Notes under the pieces: model-generated
Databases searched by the model: none
What the model was told of the DNA's origin: nothing
The model's input: the letters and a program-made list of their open reading frames with translations, nothing else
Shown: positions 24,657 through 34,900 of the stretch, piece after piece
Position numbering within the stretch: position 1 is the first letter of the stretch
Layout of the letters: the number at the start of each line of letters is the position of its first letter
Program-made: the position numbers and the translations under genes
Assembly: GCA_025765595.1 (NCBI GenBank)
Contig: JAIVFH010000008.1
Location: 310,001-374,000 of the forward strand
Reading direction: 5' to 3'
Length of the DNA: 64,000 nucleotides
Source of the DNA: Obelidium mucronatum
Lineage: Eukaryota > Chytridiomycota > Chytridiomycetes > Chytridiales > Chytriomycetaceae

Positions 24657-24960
24657 CGCTCCTTGCTGTACTCTCAAATTCACAATAAGTGTATAATCAT
24701 TATATATGATTATGCGTAGCTTGAATGGTGCGATGGGCTCACTGGGGCTGGTTGGCTTATTTCTTGATTCAAAGTTTCAGGTTGGACTCGCTTTGTTAAT
24801 GTTCCATCCTGTTGACTAACGTTGCCGCGGCTCTTCTTGATTCGATTAGAAATAGCTGGATAGATGAGTCTTTATTCTATCTTCTCGTGAAAAATTGACA
24901 TCCTCTCTCTATCTGTCTGTCTTCAAATCCATTCGCCAATTTGCCACTCAAAGATACATT
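24657..24960. other. Stretch without a clear gene
   Basis: AT-rich. A 37-codon reading frame from 24706 would encode a hydrophobic segment (GSLGLVGLFLD), but nothing supports it as a gene. Confidence 0.4.
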
Positions 24961-26632
24961 TCATGTTGAAGGCAACTCTTCGCGCGACGCTATACGGGAG
25001 GACATACTTCCTTTCGGAGATGGACCAGGAGAATCTTCAGCAGGCGGCTCCACAACAATCGTAAACGGTTCGAATTTAATTCCCACTGCGCATTCTCTTG
25101 GAGCTGACTCTTTGATGAGCAATCCAAACTCCCTTTCTATTTCTGAAGAAACGTATATTTGTCCCAGACAGGAACCAATCTCCTCTGGTGATGTGGCAAT
25201 CACTTCCAACATGGCGATTTTCTTCATTTGATCAATGTCAACGTCAAGTAGCCGACACCAGTGTGTATCCGATACAGCCCGGCGCTCTGCCATATCCGTG
25301 ACATTTAGTGAAGCAGCAGCAAGTCGGGCCTCCAGCATTTTAAACCTCAACAGCCGCAGAGTTTCTGAAACATCCATGCCCCTCGAAAACACTGAATTCA
25401 AGGTATTTACATTCGCCAACTGCTCCTTCTTCAAAAAGTCTTGAGTTTCATCCAAGTGTGCTTTAAGTATTTTAAGCCTTTGAGTCGCAAGTGCCCAGTT
25501 CTCTCGTTGACTGCCCTTCCCGTTGCTGCTACTGCTACAAGTGCTGCTACTACTTGTTCCACCAGTCTCAACCGATTTGGGAAGCTCAATATTCCTCAAG
25601 TTTGGCCAATAGGCATGTGCCAACTGCAAGAAATGTAATGCAAACATAATGTCTTGCATAGCAACCACATCCACGTCCTTGTTGGAACTGAGAACGACTC
25701 CATTATCTGTCTTTAATAGCCGGATTCCTCGCTGGATGTTTCGCAGCGCCGTTCGAAGGTTATTTGATTGTTTGTGGGCTTCGTGGAATTCATTTGTCAG
25801 GGTGTTTAGTGTTTTTGAAAAGTGGGTTTCTTCTGTGGATGGCATGAGGTAGAATAATTTTGCAATTACGGTTTGAAGGGTTTTTCGGAGTGTTGCGAGG
25901 TCGCGGTAAGTGGCTGTTGTGGTTGGGACCGCAGGAGAGATTGCCGAAGCAGGGTTGGATTCTTTGCGGGAGTGATGATGATGGTGGTGGTGCTGCGTTT
26001 GGGGAGGGAGGACTAAACGATCATGGATCCTTTTGGCATGTTTTAATCTCTGCTTGATTTCCGTGAGGGAACGAAGGAGTTTGATGTGATTGGCTTCTGC
26101 CTCTTTCAGGGCTTCCTCCTTGACAACATCCTGCAGGCAAAAATTCAGAATTAATCCTCCGTTTTTTTGTCAATGACTTTTTCGTTACGATTATTTAAAC
26201 TTACGTTGCAACTCCGTGTTTTGAAGAGACCTCCTGATTTTGTCAATGGGCTAGCTTGCTGCGCCTCCTTGATGGTCTCCAATTCGCGGATTGACGCCGC
26301 CAATCCTTTTTTCGTAGTTTCCAGCTCCTGCTCGAGGGTTTTGATTTCCTTGGACTAGCAAAAACGCGCGTCGGAGTTTAATATTCCCAAATACCATGCT
26401 TTTACTTTAGAAGAAAAAAAAACTGAGAAGAAGAACTAATCACCTGTTGTTTCACCTCATTTTCAATAGGAAGTAACGCCAGTATAGTGGATGTTAAAGA
26501 TGCTGGTCCGCAGAAGGAGGAAAATATGAGATGACTGTGGGGGGCAATCGGAGGGAAATCTCGTATAAACGACTACAGAATCTCACCATATTGACGCAGC
26601 AAATGAGAAGCATCCATTCCGCTATGCGACAT
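24961..26632 (-). CDS. Coiled-coil protein of unknown function
   Basis: Exons 26632-26587, 26502-26444, 26354-26205 and 26130-24961; 474 residues, phases consistent. The N-terminal third is coiled coil (KEIKTLEQELETTKKGLAASIRE), followed by a His run of seven residues and a largely helical region with heptad character (LNTLTNEFHEAHKQSNNLR). The C-terminal 30 residues are Pro/Ser-rich. No enzyme motif is visible. The layout could suit a BAR-like or scaffolding protein, but there is no direct evidence. It is divergent from the first SGNH hydrolase gene, with about 200 bp between the starts. Confidence 0.65.
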
Positions 26633-26835
26633 CTCTCAGAACGCTTTTCCACCGACTTGCCAACAGGTCTTGCGTTAGTGCTGATGATGGATCACTCTAC
26701 CAGACAAAAATAGGCTCAAACGGAGAAAAAAAAAAGAGATCGCCGCGCCATTGTCAGTCAAGTAGGAGCATGGCAAGAATCAAAAAGTCAAAAAGTCAAC
26801 GTTACTAATTCGCCTTTATTTTATACTGAACATTA

Positions 26836-27864
26836 ATGAACAAGCAGCTGCAGTCTCTGCTTAGCGTTCTATTTGGAGTTGCCTTCTTTCTGCTTGTTCT
26901 GGGCTATTCAAATGTACACAGATATCGACTAGAGAAAGTTTCTCAGGATGTGTAAGCGTCTCTTCGCAGACGAACTGCTTCCAACTCCTCAACCCAGATC
27001 CCTGGCAGTCACAAACAAGAACCTGATTTACGACATGACTTATGACCAATTTATTCTATTGGGCGACTCTTTGACAGAGGTATGATGTCATGACTTGAAA
27101 CCAAGAAGAAACGTTTACTGTCTTTTTTCCAGAGAGGCATCAGACCAGACGGTTGGGGGACTCTCCTCAGCTCAAACTATTCACGCAGATTAGAAGTTAA
27201 AATACGCGGCTTTAGTGGTTACAATTCTTGGAATTTAAAATACGTTGTCGCTTCCGTCTTGAATCAAGCCCCACCGGAAAGAGTAAGACTAGTCACTCTT
27301 TTGATTGGAACCAATGATTACTCGCTTCCGGGTGGTCATCAACATGTTCCTGTTGCGGAATATCGGAGTAATCTGGGCGATATTCTCGACACAATCACAA
27401 CTCTTGTGCCTTCTGCAAAACTGCTTGTAATGACTCCTCCGCCAATGGGAGCTCACAAACTTATCAACGCTCATACATACTTGTTATCTAATGCACGAAT
27501 TTACCGGGATGCTTGCATCGCAACCGCCAAGGAATTTCAACGTAACCACAAGAACGTCGAGCTGTTGGATCTTTGGAAAGTGCTGATTAAAAACAGCACG
27601 GATTATAACGCGGAATCTTGGGATCCCTCTGTGATTGCAGATTTATTCTATGACTCGCTGCATTTCAATGGGAAAGGAAACGAGATTCTCTTTGATGGAA
27701 TCAAGAGTAAAATTGAGGAAGCGTGGCCCGACCTTTCGTGGAAAAACGTGCCATACATGTTTCCAAGCCATGAACTTGTTCCAATCGCGGAATCCAAAGA
27801 CGTGGACGGATTGAAAAAAGTGTTGTTTGAGAACAGTCACAAAAATAACAAAAACAACAAGTGA
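26836..27864 (+). CDS. SGNH (GDSL-type) hydrolase 1, membrane-anchored, one apparent frameshift
   Basis: Exons 26836-27079 and 27133-27864. The N-terminus is a membrane helix (LLSVLFGVAFFLLVLGY). The SGNH blocks follow: ILLGDSLTE with the catalytic Ser, RGFSGYNSW (block II Gly), LLIGTNDY (block III Asn), and WDPSVIADLFYDSLHFNGKG with the catalytic Asp/His pair in DSLHFN. Closest in style to isoamyl acetate-hydrolysing esterase (IAH1). An extra T at 26953 (or a real stop, since the zero frame reads TAA) separates the helix from the catalytic domain. A second start at 26948 would make a soluble enzyme instead. It is the first of three paralogues within 12 kb. Confidence 0.85.
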
Positions 27865-27929
27865 CGATAAATCCGACGGATATGAAATAAAAAAAAAATA
27901 TAAATGAGAATAATTCCAATTCCCCCGTT

Positions 27930-30799
27930 TCAATCTACAAAACTTTCCAGCCCTTTGGCATATCGCTTAAGTGCGTTCTTAACACGCAATCCAGTTTGCA
28001 GCAAAACTTCCTCTGCAAAAGATTTCCCCAATCTGCTTCCCAGCAAAATCAAATAGGAACCCATGGTAGAAGTTTCTACGTGGCCTTGATCGGTTGGCAA
28101 CTTTAACTCAGCTGAAAACAATCCAGGAATCTCGTGCAACTCATTCGACGAGTTGGACCCCACCAATACGCAGTCATCCACTTTCAATCCATACTGCACG
28201 AGGAACTGATTAAACTGTTCTACTTGCTCCCTCACTCGTTTCTCCTGTGCGTCCAACAGTTCATCTTTTTTGATTCCTCCCCCAAAGATAAACACGTGAA
28301 CAACAATCGACTCTTTACAGTCGTATTCCTTATCAGACACAGGTTGCAGAATATCCAAGTTTTTCAAAAAGTGACGCAGATTGTGTGAGATGATGTGCTG
28401 TGTTTCGAAATCATGGACTGCAATTTTGACTCTGGCTGTGAGCAAGGACGGAGTGGATTTGATTTCAGTTGCTGTCTCCTCTTTCTTCTCAACGGCGGGG
28501 GTTACAACTCCACGAAACCGGTCCGATCTCTCCCGGATACTGTATTGTGAGACAAAGTCAATGTTTTCTTCCAAATGTACTTGTTGTAGGGATTCTGCAC
28601 GGGCCCATCGGGGATTATGTTGCCCGACCCTATTTTAAAAGATAAGACCTCCTCCTTTCTCTGAAAAAAAAAACCAATAGCAAAAGGTACCATCGTTTGG
28701 GCGCTTTTTTGGACGTACTGAAATTGTTGGTCGCAACGAGAGGTTTTAAGGAGTAGTTCATGAGATTCCTTCTGTCAACCATATCCCCAAGATCAAGCAA
28801 ACCAGCAAACTGCAGAAACAAAACCATTCATTTCAACAAATCAGATGTATTCAAAAACTAGATTACCAAAGCCAGTCCGAATCCAAATGCTATAAACGTT
28901 ATGGGCGCCGTGTTTTGTGTTACAGCAGCCATCAGATTACTTCCTGAGCCAATGTTATAGAACAAATCGACAAAAGGAAGAGCGAGAAGACAGATAAATA
29001 GAGCCAATGGCCAAGGAAATGCGGAGGCGTTTTGTCCCGTTTCCAATAAATCACCCGATATCCAAACATTAGAAACTGGGGATGTTGGAAAGTTGAAAGT
29101 TAGTGCCAAAGCTGAAACATAAGAGGAGCAAAAAAATTTTAGAGAGCCGCATACTCTTAACACGTTTCTTATACAAGAGTAATCCCCTTTTGAAACGAAA
29201 AGGTAGCTCATTCCGCCAAACGTTTTTGTTCCCTTGGCATTTGAAAGTCGGCAGCATGAGAAGCTTCGCATTAAATTTTCTTAAAGCGGAAGAGCGCTTG
29301 ACATCAGGTGGGACGGCGTCCTCTACAGCTCCAAATCCTGTGCCCACGTATGTTTGCCACCTGATGAGAACGTTCAGTTTAGCGCTTTTTTACAAAAAGC
29401 ACTTATTTACCAAACAAAGTGAGATCGATCAACTGAGTAAATGACATTTCGATTAAAGAAATCCACCAAATCTGGCAGCTTTTTCAAAACGACGAAACCC
29501 TTGTCAGACATTTTGGCAACAAGCCTCAACAATCTCTCCTGACTTTCACCACCCACGTTCCCTGAAGCAGCATATAGCTTTGGATCCGGAAAATAGAACA
29601 CTACGCGTTTTGTCGCCTCCTCGGTATTCAAAGCCTCATAAATTTCGACAAAACAGTTCGGACTCATGAGATACTGTGCCGACAAGACAATAACTACGAA
29701 TCTGGCATGACAAGCAACTGTTCTTGTCGTTCGCGATGTTTTGTCACCAGTTGTTAGTTTCAGTACGTCAATCCATACCCCGATTCCTGACATTATGAGA
29801 GCTTTGGCTAGACATCGCACGTCTTGGGAAAGACCGTCTTGCCAGCTATAAGAAAACATTACTTCTTCGACAAGCGGTTGCCCTAATTGTCGTAAATATC
29901 GAAGGATCCCCCGTTTTGGTAGTTGGTGCCGCTCAGTGTAAAGGGATAGGATAATCTTTGTAAGACACAATGTTTAGTAAAATAAAACAGCTAATTTTTG
30001 AAGAGACTGTATAATACCATTCCTACTAAGCATATCAAGGTCGATAGGAACGGAGGGAGAGATAGAGTTGCCCATGAAACACAACCCAATTCAGAAGCTA
30101 CAAGCGCTAGAGCATTTGTGTAGTTTGTTGTGTTATATGCCTGCCCTTGATATGTATAATTGAAGCTGTAGATGCCATTTTCGAAGGAGAGTACAGAAAC
30201 TGTACAGTGCACCAGACTTTTTACACCTCCCTTTTGAAAATCATAACTCGAGTAATAGACACCCAAATAAATCAGAGAGGCGATGCAAACAATAGTAAAT
30301 ATGAGCCCTCTCATTGTCGCTCGGTATAGGGAGAATCTGTGATAAATTTTTAGCCGTGGTTTTCCTTGTATTGAAGCTGTATGCGACAATGATTTTTCGT
30401 GGATTAGACATTTCCCGAGTTCATAGTGATGATCGTAAAAGAACATTGTTGGACTCAAGAACCAAACACGTGGACACAGTTTCGAGATCTGGACGCACAA
30501 GTGAGAACAAATATTAAAAAATTGAAGCGGAAAACCTTATTCCTAAACTGCGTCAACGGGAGATCTTTATAGTTCATCAAAGTTTCTCGATCATCTGATG
30601 GAGGAGCAAATGGATTCACCACAGAGACTTCGAATGCGCGCCGCAGAAAGTACAGCTCCAAGAGCTCTGGGGTGCCCCCTTTGCCGGGAGGCGGAATATC
30701 CAAATTGCCAAAGAACGCGTCGCTGTTCCGCGCGTGCTGCATCTTTTTTGAATTTTGCACAACAAATTTGAGTGTCAAATTCATTTTGATTGGAATCAT
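27930..30799 (-). CDS. Multi-pass membrane protein with central TIR domain
   Basis: Exons 30799-30536, 30488-30018, 29955-29411, 29360-29164, 29111-28867, 28809-28691 and 28629-27930; 846 residues, every intron 47-62 bp and in phase. After a soluble N-terminus come two helices (MRGLIFTIVCIASLIYLGVYY and a second near FLSTLICLVGM). A TIR-type domain follows: VMFSYSWQDG, IGVWIDVLKLT, the FVVIVLSAQYLMSPNCFVEIYEAL stretch in two pieces, and VVFYFP. Two more helices lie in 29111-28809, then a C-terminal alpha/beta region with VVHVFIFGGG and LILLGSRLGKSFAEEV. A TIR fold could act as an NADase or an adaptor; the usual catalytic Glu may be the one in CFVEIYEAL, by position only. Such architecture is unusual for a fungus. 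Confidence 0.8.
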
Positions 30800-31843
30800 G
30801 ACCAAGACACGAATGGCGCCCGCCGTTTCTCTTGCCGCCGTGGCGCTTTTTGCGCTTTTCTCTCTCTTGTTTGTGTCGCTGCAGCTGCCCGCAGCGAAGG
30901 CGCAAATCCGACTCAAACCAGAACTGGCGCCGAAGTTGAAGTTGGCGCCAGAACAGACGGCAATTGCAAAGAATCATCCGCTGGCGTACGACAGCATTGT
31001 GCTTCTTGGTGACTCGCTGACCGAAGTGTGCTTTTGATCGTTGTCTTTGAGTCGGTTCTGATCTTTGTTTGCTGTAGTATGACGGCTGGGGTGCTTCAGT
31101 GGCTTCTCGCTACAAGAGGAAGATGAGCGTATTCAACAGGGGATTCAGCGGATACAATTCATACTGGCTCAACTTCTTGATCGATCCGTTGCTGCAGGAT
31201 ATTCCACCCAGCCAGATCAAACTTGTAACGCTGTTAATTGGAACAAACGACTCAGTTCCAAAAGGTTTCTCTTCTCCTATTTGAATTCCTTCAATGACGC
31301 CCACCCACAAATTGACGATGATTCGGAACGATAGGAAAATCAAATCAACATGTCAGCCTTGACCGCTACAAACGATACTTGGCAGAAATCATTCGTAAAA
31401 TTCAGAAGGGAGCACCCAACGCAAAACTATTGATTCTAACACCGCCTCCCATTTCCGAAACTCAACTCTGGGATAGTTACTTTTTTTCAATCCTATTTTC
31501 TTACCGGAATGCCTGCATCGAAGTGGCCATGGAGGTGATGGGCAAGAACAAGAATAACGCTATATCCCTTCTAGACACCTGGGATCTGTTTATACCTGGC
31601 AGGAACTACATTGATCCGCTCTTTGATCCTACAACTATTGATGACTACTTTCAAGACAAACTGCACTTGAGCGAGCATGGTGGAAAGGTTCTCTATGAAG
31701 GGATTACAAATGCAATCAAAAAGAAGTGGCCTCACCTGGATGCCGATCAAGTAGTGGCACCTGTTCCAATGGGATTCAATGATGGACCGGCCGATGAGCT
31801 TGGTGATGACAAAGCTGTGAAGGTGTGGTTAGGATTATTATAG
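30798..31843 (+). CDS. SGNH (GDSL-type) hydrolase 2, membrane-anchored or secreted
   Basis: Exons 30798-31025, 31078-31264 and 31335-31843; 307 residues, intact. The N-terminal helix is SLAAVALFALFSLLFVSL, followed by a Lys/Leu/Ala/Pro segment. The conserved blocks are IVLLGDSLTE, RGFSGYNSYW (here NRGFSGYNSYW), LLIGTNDS, LILTPPP and DKLHLSEHGG with the catalytic Asp and His. The first intron sits at the same place, straight after GDSLTE, as in the two paralogues. The proposed start overlaps that of the TIR gene on the other strand (cATG at 30797-30800). A later in-frame ATG at 30813 is an alternative. Confidence 0.88.
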
Positions 31844-31930
31844 CCTTTCTATGGCGGAAGATGCACGTCATAAAGAAAACCCCGATCATTTGAGTTTTTC
31901 CATGTCCTATTTTCGTTATGGTTGTTGCAA

Positions 31931-34900
31931 ATGCAAAGTCAAATGAAAACCCAAAGAACTGCCATCATCTCAGTCCTTGTCTTGACGGCCGTTATCCTAC
32001 TTGCTATTCGAAACATCCACTCAAAACGCACAAAATACAAGAGAAACAATGTTGACTTATCGTATGGCGAGATTGTGCTTATCGGGGACTCGTTGACAGA
32101 AGTTCAGTCATATTTTCACATGCTTAATATTGTCTATCGGATATCCCCGGGAGGCGTCGGAGTGAAGCTCCGAGGCTCAGGGGCGATTTCTGATTGGACA
32201 AGAGAAATGTCAAATTTTTATCTTCTCTTTTTCCATAACGTCCCGCTACAGCTCCGCTACCGCTCTCACGTCAAATGGCCGCCATCCCAACCCAAGCGAC
32301 TACTTGGGTCTTTGAGACCCAATTTTCGGAACTCCGACAGGTACAACTAGACCAATTGCGTGACATCATGTCCCTACCAGCAGGCTCGACCACGGCAGTT
32401 ATCTTCCAGACAATTGTCGATGACGCCAGCAACACGGACCCGGTGGTCGCATGGGACAACCGTTTCCGCCTCAACGTCCCCCTGGGACCTGAGCCACAAC
32501 TGGGCCACCCCGAACGTGCTGACTACGACGCGATGGCAGCCCTCAACACAGCCAACGCTACGGTCCCAGTTCAACCACCACCACTCGGAAGGTTTGCCGC
32601 CCTCAGAGGTGCCTTCCCCCCACGCGCCCAGCAACAGCAGCAGCAACGTCAGCCGCAGCAACAGCAACCTCAGCCCGGGGGAGAACCAGAGGACCACGAA
32701 GCCGACGACCTCGCTGAGGGCTCTCTCGACACGGACTCGGAACCGGAAGAGGACTCCAGGGGTAAGAAACCGGTCAAGAAGCAACCACAGCTCCAGGTAG
32801 GACCTCCCCCCTTTTTCCTTTTATACCTTTTCTCCTTTTGTTTCCCTGTCGCGGTGCAGCAGCAGCACCCCAGGTCCACCCCACTCGGCACTTCCTGCCA
32901 CCAAACCAGCTCACAGCTGCCATCCGGCCAACCATGTGAACGCTGCCAACCAGCAAGACCCCTAGCTGCGAAGGGGCACCGCCGGGGTTAGGCACCCGCG
33001 GGCATGCGTGCGGAACCATGACCTCAACTAAGAGGCCCTCCAACACCGCGTTAAGTACACAACTCCACGCCCCCAAAACACTCCCCCATCTACAACAATG
33101 CACCGGTCTAACGCTTCCCACACAGGGACGCTACGACCTGTTGTTTGCCAACTTTTCGGCAAACCTGGCTACAGGGGCTTTCCAATCCAACCAGGCAGCA
33201 AACACGGCCATCCAAGCGCTCTTAGGAGCCGCCTCCTCAATTGGCGACATGGAGTCCTTCAACTCTCTCTCAGTCGCGGCGCGCATCATCGACGCAGCCT
33301 CAGCGAAGCGTCTCCCTGTCGAGGATACCCAGCGTCTGGTGCTGGAGGAGTTGGGAGAAGCACCAGCAGGGAACATCCTCCCCTGCCCGCATCGCTGCAA
33401 GGATCGACAAACTCGCGCTCACCGCCCAGAAGCTGAAGGGCCCCGGCAGTACGAGGAACCGGCAGCCCGTCCGCAATCCATCGCGGCTGCCGCCACTGTA
33501 AGCGCCAAGACGTACGGGGCCATTCTGAGTCTTCGTGCCGCAGCACCTGCAGCGACAGCAGCTGCACGCGCCGCCAATGCCAGCCAGCCCTCAGCGGCCG
33601 CAGCTCGGACAGAAGCGACCAGCGCACCCACGACCGCCCCAAGGATCGCCAGGACCGTTAAACACACGGGCCACAACAACACCAACAACAACAACAACGA
33701 CAACAACACCAACGTCACCGCTGACACACCAACTACACTCTTTATTGCACTCACACAATAAAGCATCCTCACCACAATTTTTTCCCTCCACCTGAAACAC
33801 ATGACACAGGTCCTCCCACCTAGGAACAAGATCCACTACCAAAGGATCTTCGGCGACAACTCTCAGAGCAACTTACCTGTACCTCCAAACCCCTCGCTTG
33901 AGGACGTCCTATCAGGGAAAGCCAACGGTGACCCCAGCACCCTGTTCCTCCTGTCACCCGACTCTTTCGTCGCTGGCAACGTGAACGCGGAGCGACTGGG
34001 GGCATGGAGAAAAGTCGCCGCCTTTTCCCCCCACGAGACCCTTATACTGAAAATGGTCGAGCATGGGGTTGACATCGAAGACTTCTGGAAGTCAGACGAG
34101 AGGCCACCGCCCCTGCAGCCAGGAAAACCACACAGGCATACCTCCACACCTCACCACATTCCTCAGCAACGAGCTAGAAAATGACCTACGCACAGGCGCC
34201 TGCTCCCTCATAGGCCCGTGCAGCTCCACAGACCCACCTCATGTGGTCTACCCAATCGGCGTCGAACCCACCAAACCACGCCGGATCGCAGACCTACGCA
34301 GGCTCAACGAGTACACGCGGGCCCCAGACCACCACCCGGAATCGCTCCGACAGCTCTCCAGGTGGATCGCCAGCCACATGGCGGTAGTAGACGTCAAGGC
34401 ATGCTACTACAACTTCCGCCTTGCCCCGCAATCCCGCCGTTTCTTCGGCTTCCGCTGGAGACGCAACGGCTCCTGGCAATATTTCCAATCCAACGTTCTA
34501 GTGTTTGGATGGAACAGCGCCTCTTTTATATGCTTCATCCTGACGGATGCCATTGTGCGCTACCTCAGGTCATACGAGATCCCCCTGATGGTCTTCTTCG
34601 ACGACTTTGGTCTCGGAGAGCTACTCGGAGCCCCCTCCGCACCAGAAAGGGTGAACAACTCGACCTACGCATTACTCTGTTTGGGATCGGAGCTAGGCCT
34701 GTTCTTCGGCCGAAAGTCCCAAGTCACCCCCTCAACCCTACCTCGCTACCTAGGGTTCATCCTGTTCCTCCTCGAACGACGCCTTGAGCTCCCGGAGGAC
34801 AAAAGAGCACGCTTCCTCAAGCTCCTACACTCCTTCATACACGCGCAACGGATACCATTCGCCTTCCTTAGAGTCTTTCGCGGGCATGTGCGTCCACCTA

